The notes under the pieces: generated by a model | Told to the model about the DNA's origin: nothing | The model's input: only the letters and a program-made list of their open reading frames with translations | Database searches by the model: none | Program-made: the position numbers and the translations under genes | From: Rhizobium sophoriradicis | Lineage (GTDB): Bacteria > Pseudomonadota > Alphaproteobacteria > Rhizobiales > Rhizobiaceae | Assembly (NCBI RefSeq): GCF_003939025.1 | Contig: NZ_RQIH01000011.1 | Span: 1-64,000 of the forward strand | Length of the DNA: 64,000 nt | Reading direction: 5' to 3' | Shown here: in pieces, positions 23,652 to 32,271 of the stretch | Layout: every line of letters begins with the position of its first letter | Numbering within the stretch: position 1 is the stretch's first letter

Positions 23652-25610
23652 ATGACCGACGCTAAACTCAACCCGAAATCGGTCGACGGCACCGAGGAGC
23701 ACGGTGCCGAGAGGTCGCGCCCCGCGAAGGCATCGACTGTCGAGGCCGCGCCGCCGCCAGCCATCGAACCCAGTCCGGAGCTCACGCCCGAGGAGGCCGA
23801 GCAGGCGCGCAAGCGATATTTGCTGAAACGTTTCTGGATCAGCGCCCGCCATTTCTGGGGCCGCGGCGGCGACAGGCTCGCCTGGCCGTGCTCGATCGGT
23901 CTGCTGGTGATGATCTGCATGAATGTCGGTTTTCAATATGGGATCAATCGCTGGAACCGCGGGATCTTCGACGCCATCGAGCGGCACGACGCCGGCACCG
24001 TCTATTACCTCAGCGCCGTTTTCGTGCCGCTGGTGCTCGGAAGCGTCGCCCTTGTCACCGCGCAAGTCTATGTCCGCATGATGATCCAGCGCCGCTGGCG
24101 CTCCTGGCTGACCTCGACGGTGATCGCGCGCTGGCTCGCCAATGGCCGTTATTATCAGCTGAACCTGATCGGCGGCGATCACAAGAATCCCGAAGCGCGC
24201 ATCTCGGAGGATCTGCGCATTGCCACCGAAGCGCCGGTCGATTTCATCGCCGGCGTCATTTCCGCATTTCTGGCGGCCTCGACCTTTATCGTCGTGCTGT
24301 GGACGATCGGCGGAGCGCTCGAGCTGCCGGTCGCAGGGGCGACCATCACCATTCCCGGCTTTCTTGTCGTCACGGCGGTTCTCTATGCAGTGATCACCTC
24401 AACTGTGATCGCCATCATCGGCCGTCACTTCGTCCAGGTCTCGGAGGTCAAGAACCAGGTGGAGGCCGAGCTCCGCTACACGCTGACCCGTGTGCGCGAA
24501 AATGGCGAGAGCATTGCCTTGCTCGGCGGCGAGGAGGAGGAGCGCAGCGATCTCGACAAGACATTTTCCAATGTGCTCAGGCAATGGGCTCTGCTGGCGC
24601 GCCAGCACATGCGCACGACCTTCGTGTCGCACGGATCGATGCTGATCGCCCCCGTCGTGCCGCTGCTGCTGTGCGCGCCAAAATTTCTCGCAGGCGGCAT
24701 GACGCTTGGCGAGGTCATGCAGGCGGCTTCCGCCTTCGCCATCGTTCAGCACGCCTTCGGCTGGCTGGTCGACAACTACCCGCGTCTTGCCGACTGGAAC
24801 GCCTGTGCGCGGCGCATTGCCTCGCTGATGACGTCGCTCGACGGCCTCGAGCGCGCCGAACAGAACGATGCGCTGAGACGCATCAAGCACAGCCAAACCC
24901 AAGGCAATGCGATCCTCAATCTGAACGATCTCTCCGTCTCGCTCGACGACGGCACCGCGGTGGTCAAGGAAACCCATGTCGAGATCGCGCCGGGCGAGCG
25001 GGTGCTGGTCGCCGGAGAATCCGGTTCGGGCAAGAGCACGCTGGTGCGCGCCATCGCCGGTCTCTGGCCGTGGGGCCACGGCAGCGTCGATTTCCACGCC
25101 GACCGCCGCTTGTTCATGTTGCCGCAGCGGCCCTATATCCCGTCCGGCACGCTTCGCCGCGCCGTCGCCTATCCCCGCGCCGCTGACAGCTGGACGCCGG
25201 AGGAGATCACCGCGGCGCTGACCAAGGTTGGACTGGATTATCTCAACGAAAGGCTCGAGGAAGAGGCGCCATGGGATCAGATCCTGTCAGGCGGCGAAAA
25301 GCAGCGGCTCGCCTTTGCCCGGCTGCTGCTGCACCACCCCGATATCATCGTGCTCGATGAAGCCACCTCAGCGCTCGACGAGAAGAGCCAGGACAGGATG
25401 ATGGAAATGTTGATCGAAGAAATGCCGACGGTGACCATCATCAGCGTCGCCCATCGCGCCGAGCTTGAAGCCTTCCACAGCCGCAAGATCACCCTGGAAC
25501 GGCGCGAGGGCGGCGCCAAGCTCGTCAGCGATATCGATCTTGGCCCGCGCAAGGGAAGGCGCAACCTGATCTTGCGCGTTTTGGACAGCCGCCGCTCGGC
25601 GCTGCCGTGA
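23652..25610 (+). CDS. ABC transporter, fused membrane and ATPase domains (SbmA/BacA-YddA type)
   Basis: A 652-residue inner-membrane protein. An unusual ~75-residue Pro/Ala-rich N-terminus precedes an ABC_membrane_2 domain (residues ~75-390) with about six helices and the motif RYYQLNLIGGDHKNPEARIS. That motif is shared with BacA/SbmA and peroxisomal ABCD proteins. The ATPase has Walker A GESGSGKST near 457, signature LSGGEKQRLAFARLLL near 550 and Walker B IIVLDEATSALD near 572. Unlike BacA itself it carries its own ATPase, as YddA and Rhizobium ExsE do. It probably exports or imports a hydrophobic or peptide substrate, which is unknown. The start is GTC-rich upstream with no strong ribosome binding site; an ATG at 23652 is the first in frame. 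Confidence 0.9.
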   Translation: MTDAKLNPKSVDGTEEHGAERSRPAKASTVEAAPPPAIEPSPELTPEEAEQARKRYLLKRFWISARHFWGRGGDRLAWPCSIGLLVMICMNVGFQYGINRWNRGIFDAIERHDAGTVYYLSAVFVPLVLGSVALVTAQVYVRMMIQRRWRSWLTSTVIARWLANGRYYQLNLIGGDHKNPEARISEDLRIATEAPVDFIAGVISAFLAASTFIVVLWTIGGALELPVAGATITIPGFLVVTAVLYAVITSTVIAIIGRHFVQVSEVKNQVEAELRYTLTRVRENGESIALLGGEEEERSDLDKTFSNVLRQWALLARQHMRTTFVSHGSMLIAPVVPLLLCAPKFLAGGMTLGEVMQAASAFAIVQHAFGWLVDNYPRLADWNACARRIASLMTSLDGLERAEQNDALRRIKHSQTQGNAILNLNDLSVSLDDGTAVVKETHVEIAPGERVLVAGESGSGKSTLVRAIAGLWPWGHGSVDFHADRRLFMLPQRPYIPSGTLRRAVAYPRAADSWTPEEITAALTKVGLDYLNERLEEEAPWDQILSGGEKQRLAFARLLLHHPDIIVLDEATSALDEKSQDRMMEMLIEEMPTVTIISVAHRAELEAFHSRKITLERREGGAKLVSDIDLGPRKGRRNLILRVLDSRRSALP

Positions 25611-25622
25611 AGAACGCAGCGG

Positions 25623-27113
25623 TCAATGCGAGGCCGCTTCGCTGGCCACCGCCGGCTCTTCGCGTTTGCGGCCAGGGCCGACCGGGATCAGCCAGGTGGT
25701 GAAGAAGGTCAGCACCGCGACGACGACCACGCCCCAGAAGCTCCAGTGCAGGGCCGCATCGAAGACGCTGCGGATATCAGGGTCGGCGGCGAGCGCCGAG
25801 AGCCCGGTCGGCTGGTTCAGCGCATTGTGCAGGGCCGCCGCCGTCTCGCCGCTCGCATGGTGGTTGATGCCGGCGTTGAGGATGGCGCCGAGCACGGTGG
25901 CGCCGAGCGTATTGCCGAGGCTGCGGGCGAAGATGATCGAGGCGGTGGCGCTGCCGCGCATCGACCATTCGACGCTGTCCTGCACCAGCACGATGCTGGT
26001 CAGGCTGATCAGACCCATGCCGAAGCCCATGAAGAAGGAGCCGGCGCCGGCAAGAGCAGGCGAGCTTTCCGGCGTCAGGAACAGCAGGAAACAGGCGCCG
26101 AACGGAAACATCAGACTGCCGACGCGCAGCGTCCGGCGAATGCCGAAGGCCTTGTAGAAGCGGCCGGAGAGCATCACCGCAAGCGGCCAGCCGACGATCA
26201 GCATGGTCAGCGTGAAGCCGGCGACGATCGGCGAGCGGCCGAGCACGCCCTGCACATAGATCGGCAGGATGGTGGAAAGCCCGATCAGCGCCATGCCGGC
26301 AAGTAGCGTCGCCGCATTGCTGGTGGCGATCAGCCGGCGGCTCCAGAGCGCGATCGAAATGATCGGCTCCGGCGCCCGCTTCTCCTGGGCGAGGAAGAGC
26401 AGCCCGGCGACGACGAAGACCGCAAAAAGTGTGAGCAGGATCCAGGCGCTGGCAGCCGTTTCCGTCAGCATGACGAGCAGCGCAACGATCGCGATCGAAA
26501 ACAGCACCGACCCGAGATAATCGATCCGCGCCTGCTTGTGCGCGACGTCCTCCTTCAGGAAGATCATGAAGACGATGATCGAGACGATGCCGATCGGCAG
26601 GTTGATCCAGAAGATCCAGGCCCAGGAGATATTGTCGACGATGATGCCGCCGGCAAGCGGCCCGACGACTGCCGAGGTCGCCCAGACGGTCGCCATCGCG
26701 CCTTGCACCCGGCCGCGTTCCTCGAGTTTGAAGAGATCGCCGATGATCGTCATCGTCACCGGCTGGATGGCGCCGGCACCAAGCCCCTGCAGCAGCCGAA
26801 ACAGCACCAGCAACATCATCGACCAGGCAAAGCCGCAGAGCGCCGAGCCGGCCAGGAAGATGATAATGCCGGCGATCAGCACCGGCTTGCGCCCGAAAAT
26901 ATCCGAAAGCTTGCCGTAGATGACTGTTGTCGTCGACTGCGCAAGCAGGAAGGCCGAAAACACCCAGCTGTAATAGGAAAATCCGCCGAGCTGGCCGACG
27001 ATGCGCGGCATCGCGGTCGCCACGATCGTCGCCTCGATGGCAACCATGAAGGTTGCGACCATGATGGTCGCGACAACAAGCACGCGGTTCGAGCGATGCG
27101 CAGCATTCGACAT
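25623..27113 (-). CDS. MFS multidrug exporter, DHA2 (EmrB/QacA) family
   Basis: A 496-residue inner-membrane protein with about 14 hydrophobic helices, as expected for DHA2 proton antiporters. Motif A is GKLSDIFGRKPVL near residue 75, and motif C-like GLGAGAIQPVTMTII is near 115. The start at 27113 has AGAGGA upstream. A 46-residue N-terminal extension is possible but lacks support. Convergent with the ABC gene, only 12 bases apart, with no obvious terminator between. No adaptor protein gene adjoins it, so it probably works alone. Substrates cannot be inferred. Confidence 0.92.
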   Translation of the reverse strand: MSNAAHRSNRVLVVATIMVATFMVAIEATIVATAMPRIVGQLGGFSYYSWVFSAFLLAQSTTTVIYGKLSDIFGRKPVLIAGIIIFLAGSALCGFAWSMMLLVLFRLLQGLGAGAIQPVTMTIIGDLFKLEERGRVQGAMATVWATSAVVGPLAGGIIVDNISWAWIFWINLPIGIVSIIVFMIFLKEDVAHKQARIDYLGSVLFSIAIVALLVMLTETAASAWILLTLFAVFVVAGLLFLAQEKRAPEPIISIALWSRRLIATSNAATLLAGMALIGLSTILPIYVQGVLGRSPIVAGFTLTMLIVGWPLAVMLSGRFYKAFGIRRTLRVGSLMFPFGACFLLFLTPESSPALAGAGSFFMGFGMGLISLTSIVLVQDSVEWSMRGSATASIIFARSLGNTLGATVLGAILNAGINHHASGETAAALHNALNQPTGLSALAADPDIRSVFDAALHWSFWGVVVVAVLTFFTTWLIPVGPGRKREEPAVASEAASH

Positions 27114-27311
27114 GACGATCCTCTTCGGGTGCTCCGCGGAATGCCGGAAGAACGGCAGGCTGGCTTGATGTGGCGATGCGCCATGCGCGGAGGTGTGCCG
27201 TTGTTTTACGACCTCAGCGACGAAGCGTAAAGCTATTGGCGCCTCAGCCATCAGAACTTGCGCAAGGTTTCGGACGCAAGAGCAACGAACTCAGTGGGAT
27301 TCAGCCGGTGA

Positions 27312-27779
27312 TCAGCGGGCACCCGCTGCATAATCTGGAAATTTGTAATAGATGCAGTCGTTCATCGAAAAGAACGCCGCACCGGCGGCCATTTCATGGC
27401 GTGAAAGTTCCCATTCAAAAGTGTCGCGGCCCTCGAACTCAGCAAACAATGCCATCTGGGTTAGTTCCTTGAACGGTCCTGGAGGAAACACAGTTCCATA
27501 GACGATCGCCTCGTTTCCAGGATACTCGCCCTTGATAACGCGCGTGATCTGCAAATCTGCCCTTATCATGCGCGTCGGAAAATTTTCCTCCAGGAGAAAA
27601 CCGGATTCGCCGATCGACAGCGATTTCACACGCGCTTCGACGACGACCTTCGCCTTGGCTAGCAGTTCGTTTGCTGGAGGACAGGGCGCCAATCCCACTG
27701 CCGGCCCCAAGCTGAAAACGAAAAGGATCAGAACGGCCTTAAAGCCAATTCGAACATACCGCTGTAGAAGCGCTGCCAA
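27312..27779 (-). CDS. Hypothetical exported protein
   Basis: A 155-residue protein with a signal peptide (VLILFVFSLGPAVGLA, cut about residue 31), so probably periplasmic. The mature part has beta-rich sequence with VVVEARVKSL, VIKGEYPGNEAIVYGTVFPP and two or three cysteines that could form a disulphide. I do not recognise a characterised family. The arrangement (EARVKSL ... ITRVIKGEY) resembles small secreted domains of unknown function that bind other proteins. A TTG start at 27779 with AAAGGAA upstream is the best available. It is at the left edge of an accessory patch. Confidence 0.7.
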   Translation of the reverse strand: MAALLQRYVRIGFKAVLILFVFSLGPAVGLAPCPPANELLAKAKVVVEARVKSLSIGESGFLLEENFPTRMIRADLQITRVIKGEYPGNEAIVYGTVFPPGPFKELTQMALFAEFEGRDTFEWELSRHEMAAGAAFFSMNDCIYYKFPDYAAGAR

Positions 27780-28015
27780 AATTCGTTCCTTTCCTCAGAA
27801 ATGAACGGAAGTTTATTTGGTTTAGTTGCGCCAGACTTAAGCGTTGCGGCTTCCAGTGGTGAGCTACTGCCGCAACTTCTCCATTGTGGGTCGTGGCCAG
27901 AAAGCGAATGAATGGAGGTGCATTAGGTCGTACCCAACTTATTTTCAACTTCACGATTTTTCTATTGCGAAACTACAACCCAATCATAGTTTGCAGGGGC
28001 TTGTAGGGGACTCAC

Positions 28016-28498
28016 ATGAAATTCAAGAATGCTATCGTGCTCACCGCCGCGCTCCTCTCCTCCTGCGCGGCGTCCAGTGCAATCCGGACATCAAAGAACG
28101 AACTCATCATCAAGACTGAAGCCGCTCCGGTATGCGGTGGTATCGGTGCCATGAAGGTTGCCGAGAAGCAGGCGGCGATCGAAACGATCAAGGCAGGCTA
28201 TGACCGATACGTCATCGTCGGCCAAGCCGGCGCGGACACAACGCGTGTTGTCCAGATGCCTGGGTCATATACGACAACGGGCACCGCCACGGTCTATGGG
28301 AACACCGGCTATTACAGCGGCAACACCGTTTACAATCCCGGCCCCACTTACGTCTCGGGCGGCCATAATCAGGCTCTGGCTGTCAGGATGTTCAAGGAGG
28401 GCGAGCCAGGGAGCGACATGGCCCTTTCGGCTCGCGAGAGGCTTGGACCGAAGTGGGCGCTAATTGTTCGCGACGGGATCAACACGTGTGCGGATTGA
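28016..28498 (+). CDS. Putative lipoprotein, hypothetical
   Basis: 160 residues. The N-terminus MKFKNAIVLTAALLSSCAAS has a lipobox LSSC with the acylated Cys at position 17. The mature domain contains AAPVCGGIGAMKVAEKQAAIETIKAGYDRYVIVG, resembling small outer-membrane lipoproteins with an alpha/beta core. A Gly/Tyr/Thr-rich stretch follows (GTATVYGNTGYYSGNTVYN) before a helical tail with ALSARERLGPKWALIVRDG. No catalytic motif is seen and the function is unknown. It stands alone, and the AT-rich upstream DNA (27940-28010) could hold the promoter. Confidence 0.8.
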   Translation: MKFKNAIVLTAALLSSCAASSAIRTSKNELIIKTEAAPVCGGIGAMKVAEKQAAIETIKAGYDRYVIVGQAGADTTRVVQMPGSYTTTGTATVYGNTGYYSGNTVYNPGPTYVSGGHNQALAVRMFKEGEPGSDMALSARERLGPKWALIVRDGINTCAD

Positions 28499-28689
28499 CG
28501 CCCGCACTCGCCTTCCGAGCCGTGTGCATGAGGCGACGTGGCTGAGGGCATGTGGAGCAGATTCTTACTTCTAGCGTAATCGGGCCTAGGCCCGGTGCTC
28601 GCCTGTTGCGTCAGGCGCTTTGCTCCAAAGGAAAGCGCGGCGCTCTCGCTCCGGGCCGTCATTCTCAAGAGGCGGGTGCCTGCCCGCCC

Positions 28690-29046
28690 TCACTGCTGGC
28701 ATGCCTCGCTGAGTGAGCTGGTACCGGCGGTGCAGCCCGGCACCTGCTGAAGATCCGGGTTGACGCCGCCACGATTGATCGTGCTACGCCCGCTGTTGAG
28801 ATCGACGCCGCCAGTGCCGGTGGTGCTGCCGGTCGTACCGGGATCGGTGCCGACAGAGCCGGTGCCGGCCGAGCCCGTACCAGCAGATCCGGTCCCGGCC
28901 GAACCCGTGCCCGAGCTCCCCGAGCCGCCGATGACCGGCGCGACCGAAAGCCGCCCGCTGGAATTCGCGCCCCCGGCCGTCTGCGCCAGCGCCGAGCCGG
29001 CGAGGCCGATCGAAAGGAGTGATATAACGATGAGTTTGCAGGACAT
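28690..29046 (-). CDS. Small exported Gly/Ser/Thr-repeat protein
   Basis: 118 residues from the ATG at 29046, which has GGAGC seven bases upstream. Another ATG at 29058 is possible. A clear signal peptide (LIVISLLSIGLAGSALAQ) ends near residue 22. The mature protein has tandem GTGSA pentapeptides (residues ~50-70) encoded by 15-base DNA repeats at about 28846-28915. It then has GTTGSTTGTGGVD and two C-terminal cysteines in VPGCTAGTSSLSEACQQ. It looks like a secreted or surface low-complexity protein. The function is unknown. The repeat number may vary between strains. Confidence 0.7.
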   Translation of the reverse strand: MSCKLIVISLLSIGLAGSALAQTAGGANSSGRLSVAPVIGGSGSSGTGSAGTGSAGTGSAGTGSVGTDPGTTGSTTGTGGVDLNSGRSTINRGGVNPDLQQVPGCTAGTSSLSEACQQ

Positions 29047-29068
29047 GGTTTGCTCCATCCTTGTTGTC

Positions 29069-29461
29069 TCAAGGGGAGAACCAGTTCGGGAGCGGCAGGT
29101 TCCTGCCAGAATTGCAGGTTTTTCGGCTGCCTTGGAAGATGCTAACCTCCGTGGCGATCCCACCTGGCGCATAGTTGTGCTCAACTTCAAGCGACGAACG
29201 TTTTATGAAACTGTCAAATCGACCACTGGGCGAGGTGAAATGGTTTCTTTGGCGACCTTCTTGGAAATCGCCGAAGCGGCTTTCACCAAGAGCTTTGTCC
29301 CTGGGGTTATAGCTTTCAATCGTGCCGAACCTGAAGTGTCCGTTTCGATAGCTCTCAAGTTGCTCCGCCCTCATATGGCGCGTGATGAATTGTGGCTGAT
29401 CTGAGTCCAACTCAAAAAGCACCGCATCACTCAACGGCGGACATTCGATATCATCGGCCAA
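29069..29461 (-). pseudogene. Probable gene remnant, truncated hypothetical protein
   Basis: A 130-residue frame whose first ~75 residues look coding (FITRHMRAEQLESYRNGHFR, then FGTIESYNPRDKALGESRFG and DFQEG). This recalls the N-terminal part of proteins that begin with a short helix and an (F)RFGT..YR segment followed by R..D..EG. The last ~25 residues lose this character, and the frame ends just before the exported-repeat-protein gene. It is probably a 3'-truncated relic. The opposite strand is also open but reads as low-complexity Pro/Val, which I reject. Confidence 0.4.
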
Positions 29462-29881
29462 GACAAGATTCGCGGAACGTCTGACTGGCTGGTGTCGGAT
29501 CGCCGTTCACGGCCATCTGAATGTCCCTCAACATCTCGATAGCACTTTTCTTCTTGGTCACCATCTCACTCCTTGCTGGCTATTCCACCCAAAATGGTGA
29601 GACAAGAGCAACCTATCAAGATTTCATCAAGCACAGCCTGTGCGTTATCGTGGAATGTGGACATCGCTGCGGAACGCTAGACTTGTTTCAACAGGAGTCT
29701 ACCGATGCCGACCGTCCGCAATAGCAGCTCAACGCATCCAAGATCAGCCATGCCGGATCTCCCGCACCTGGCGTCATTGATTTTCAATCGCCCCTCATGG
29801 TGCGCGCCGATGTTGGCCGCCAGATCATGACGCCATCGGTCTTCGCGTTCTCACCGGGGAGCCGGTAACACATGTAGCTGA
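29462..29881 (+). other. Degenerate region, possible S49-peptidase relic
   Basis: No intact gene. Around 29748-29800 one frame reads MPDLPHLASLIFNRP. After a single frame change it continues LMVRADVGRQIMTPSVFAFS. This order resembles the N-terminus of phage-type S49/ClpP-like capsid proteases (hLaS.iFN.PL.v...). It is too short to be sure. A 67-residue frame at 29521-29724 has a hydrophobic start but nothing recognisable. GC is lower than in the flanking core genes. Confidence 0.25.
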
Positions 29882-30130
29882 GTGGCGCCTCCTCGTGAAA
29901 TGGGAGTGCCAGGCGCGGGAAAGCTTCCCGACGGCGCCTATATGTACGACGACGTGCATCGTCGTTCGGCCTATCGTGGGCTCATTGGGGCGGGTGGCGC
30001 CTGGCTAGATGCGGAATGCGAGATGATGAGCGCGGGCTCATTCATGACGCCTAGGTGGAATCTGGTCGATGAGGTTGGGACGCTGGACGAGGCGCTAGAA
30101 GCCTTCGTTGACGGGTTCCTGTCAAAATGA
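29882..30130 (+). CDS. Hypothetical small protein or gene fragment
   Basis: 82 residues. The second half (GGAWLDAECEMMSAGSFMTP, then RWNLVDEVGTLDEALEAFVD) has protein-like composition, with an amphipathic C-terminal helix. No family is recognised, there is no good ribosome binding site, and the upstream region is degenerate. It may be the surviving 3' end of a larger gene. It overlaps the end of the convergent peptidase gene by nine bases. Confidence 0.3.
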   Translation: MAPPREMGVPGAGKLPDGAYMYDDVHRRSAYRGLIGAGGAWLDAECEMMSAGSFMTPRWNLVDEVGTLDEALEAFVDGFLSK

Positions 30131-30934
30131 GCTTTGCTCATGCTCACCTTTGCGGGCGAGTTCCTCGGTAGCCTGATCGTGTAGATGGTTCAATATGTCG
30201 TAGATGTGCTGTACCGGACAACCGAAGATCTTGCGCTCTGATTTCTTCCAAGACGACTGAATCGCCACTATCCAGTATTTGTTCGGCCGCTCGGTATTGA
30301 AGCCGAAAATAGGTCCGCCGCTCATACCCTGCAGGCTCTCCAAGTCGGTGTGACTATCGATCTTTGCCACAAACCTGGGAAAAAGCGTGGTCTGCTCTTC
30401 CGATTCGAATTTCTTCAGTCTCAGCATGGTCATACCGACCGTGGCGCTCCCCGAAGGCGAAACTCGTTCCGACGTCAGTTCGGCGGGGAGACCAAGCAAA
30501 AAGAAGACATCGAGATCAGCCGGCTCGTTACGCGAGGCTTCGTATGTGAGCGGAACGATATTATGCTTCTCAATCAATCGTGCCTGATGTTCATGAAGGA
30601 ACAGGACACCGAAGTCCAAGCCTTGTTCATCATTGTGAAAATGGAGGCGGGGCGAATCTTTGAGATCATAGGGGACGCCGTAGTCGCTAAGCTTCGTCTC
30701 GCCAAACGTGTCAAGTAACTGGCAACCGAGACCGTCGATATCCGAGTGATTCACCGCCTCATCGAGATATTCGACCACATGCCCGGCCGTAAGAATGCCG
30801 GATATATCCCCGATGCGTATCAACAGCCCCGAAGCTGCAAAAAAGCGGTCAGGTCCCGTATCTCCCTTCAGTCGAGAATTGACGCTTATCGCTACGAAGT
30901 GGCGAGCTAGAAATGTTTGAGCATCAATTGTCAT
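30122..30934 (-). CDS. Trypsin-like serine peptidase, no signal peptide
   Basis: A 270-residue protein with a chymotrypsin-fold arrangement. The catalytic His is in GILTAGHVVEYL (about residue 54), Asp in QGLDFGVLFLH (about 115), and the nucleophile Ser in LQGMSGGPIFGF (about 220). The start at 30934 is chosen from a GAGAGGCGAGAG purine stretch. Before it only arginine-rich antisense-like sequence is read. There is no signal peptide or membrane segment, so it should act in the cytoplasm, unlike DegP-type proteases, and no PDZ domain is present. Base composition is lower in GC than in the core genes. Stand-alone cytoplasmic trypsin-like proteins occur in accessory and defence contexts, but the partner here is unknown. 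Confidence 0.75.
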   Translation of the reverse strand: MTIDAQTFLARHFVAISVNSRLKGDTGPDRFFAASGLLIRIGDISGILTAGHVVEYLDEAVNHSDIDGLGCQLLDTFGETKLSDYGVPYDLKDSPRLHFHNDEQGLDFGVLFLHEHQARLIEKHNIVPLTYEASRNEPADLDVFFLLGLPAELTSERVSPSGSATVGMTMLRLKKFESEEQTTLFPRFVAKIDSHTDLESLQGMSGGPIFGFNTERPNKYWIVAIQSSWKKSERKIFGCPVQHIYDILNHLHDQATEELARKGEHEQSSF

Positions 30935-31076
30935 ATGGCTCTCGCCTCTCCGTGAACCGGCGGCGCATTCATGGGCTAGTTCACGCCGTTGGTAGCAATA
31001 AGGTGGCACGCCCGGCCGCTGCGGGTAAATCGACCCAACAAATGTCCCACGATAAAATTTTACATATTTGGAAAAA

Positions 31077-31152
31077 TGGTGCCGCTTACGTGACTCGAAC
31101 ACGTGACCCCATCATTACGAATGATGTGCTCTACCGACTGAGCTAAAGCGGC
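31077..31152 (-). tRNA. tRNA-Thr (anticodon CGU)
   Basis: The minus strand gives a full cloverleaf. The acceptor is GCCGCTT / AAGCGGC and the D-arm contains AGCTCAGTCGGTAGAGC. The anticodon stem CATCA/TGATG has loop TTCGTAA (CGT), and the T-arm is CACGTGTTCGAGTCACGTG. The encoded CCA is at 31077-31079. It reads ACG threonine codons. It borders the accessory patch at 27.3-31.0 kb, which lies on its 3' side. Confidence 0.95.
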
Positions 31153-31274
31153 ATTTGGCGGCCGAAGCGTGCGGCCTGCGATTTGCATGGCGCTGATACA
31201 GGCATTGTCCGAAGATTTCAAGCACCCTGTCATGCCTTTGGCAAAAAAGAGGGCAGGGGTGTGGAAGCCCGCCC

Positions 31275-32234
31275 TCAGAGTACCAGCCGCGCGCGGGCGG
31301 CCCTATATTCGGCCTCCAGCCGGTCGACGAGTTTGGCCACCGGCTCCACGGCCTTGACGGCGCCGATGCCCTGGCCGCTGCCCCATATGTCCTTCCAGGC
31401 CTTGGCGCCGCCGGTTGCCTGTTCGAAATCCATCTTCGACGGGTCGGCGACCGGCAGGTTGTCGGGGTCCATGCCGGCGGCGATGATCGAGGGCTTGAGG
31501 TAGTTGCCGTGCACGCCGGTGAAATAGTTGGAATAGACGATATCGGCGGCCGCACCCTCGACGATCGCCTGCTTGTAGGCGTCTGCGGCGCGCGCCTCTT
31601 GCGTCGCGATGAAGGGCGAGCCGATATAGGCCATATCGGCGCCCATCGCCTCGGCGGCGAGGATGGCGCCGCCGGTCGAAATCGCGCCGGCAAGCAGCAG
31701 CGGCCCGTCGAACCATTCGCGGATTTCCTGGATCAGGGCAAAAGGCGACAGCGTGCCGGCATGGCCGCCGGCGCCAGATGCCACCGCGATCAGCCCGTCG
31801 GCCCCCTTGCGGATCGCCGAATGGGCGTGGCGGTTGTTGATGATGTCGTGCAGCACGATGCCGCCATAGGAATGCACGGCGGCATTGACCTCCGGCACGG
31901 CGCCGAGCGAGGAAATAACAACAGGCACCTTGTATTTGACGCAGAGCGAGAGGTCGTGCTCCAGTCGCTTGTTCGACATGTGGACGATCTGGTTGACGGC
32001 AAAGGGTGCGGCCGGCCGCTCCGGATGAGTGGCGTCGTGGCGGGCGAGCTCCTCGGTGATCTCGGCCAGCCATTCGTCGAGCTGGTTTTCCGGCCGGGCG
32101 TTCAGCGCCGGAAAGGCGCCGACGACGCCGGCCTTGCATTGCGCCAAGGTGAGCGCCGGGTGCGAGATGATGAAGAGCGGCGAGCCGATCACCGGCAGTC
32201 TGAGTTTGTCCTTGAGGATCGGGGGCAGGGCCAT
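31275..32234 (-). CDS. Nitronate monooxygenase family (FMN-dependent)
   Basis: A 319-residue (beta/alpha)8 FMN enzyme. Class I nitronate monooxygenases oxidise alkyl nitronates such as propionate-3-nitronate to aldehydes. The sequence shows PVIGSPLFIISHPAL at the start, DIINNRHAHSAIRKGADGLI near 135, and the FMN-phosphate motifs ASGAGGHAG near 155 and GAISTGGAI near 183. GADMAYIGSPFIATQEA follows, and the C-terminal GSGQGIGAVKAVEPVAKLVD is typical. The ATG at 32234 is clear. The palindrome just upstream matches the ends of one near the acyl-CoA synthetase gene, so both may belong to one catabolic regulon. The in vivo substrate is unknown. Confidence 0.9.
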   Translation of the reverse strand: MALPPILKDKLRLPVIGSPLFIISHPALTLAQCKAGVVGAFPALNARPENQLDEWLAEITEELARHDATHPERPAAPFAVNQIVHMSNKRLEHDLSLCVKYKVPVVISSLGAVPEVNAAVHSYGGIVLHDIINNRHAHSAIRKGADGLIAVASGAGGHAGTLSPFALIQEIREWFDGPLLLAGAISTGGAILAAEAMGADMAYIGSPFIATQEARAADAYKQAIVEGAAADIVYSNYFTGVHGNYLKPSIIAAGMDPDNLPVADPSKMDFEQATGGAKAWKDIWGSGQGIGAVKAVEPVAKLVDRLEAEYRAARARLVL

Positions 32235-32249
32235 GGTTCACCGCTCGCA

Positions 32250-32271
32250 TTGACGTTTACGAAAACGTCAA
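32250..32271. promoter_or_regulatory. 22-bp palindromic operator candidate before nitronate monooxygenase
   Basis: TTGACGTTT-ACGA-AAACGTCAA has perfect 9-base arms around a 4-base centre. It starts 16 bases before the start codon, so a bound protein would block transcription or initiation. The outer halves match the palindrome at 5974-5989. Confidence 0.55.

Noticed and set aside
28760..29404. Plus-strand open frame of 214 codons rich in Pro/Val/Glu
   Set aside because: The first half mirrors the Gly/Ser repeat protein on the other strand; no initiation signal.
29521..29724. Small plus-strand frame with a hydrophobic N-terminus
   Set aside because: No ribosome binding site, no known family, and the second half does not look protein-like; it lies in degenerate DNA.
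31077..31152. tRNA-Thr as an active integration site
   Set aside because: I looked in 27.3-31 kb for a repeated copy of the tRNA 3' end and for an integrase and found neither; only the position is suggestive.
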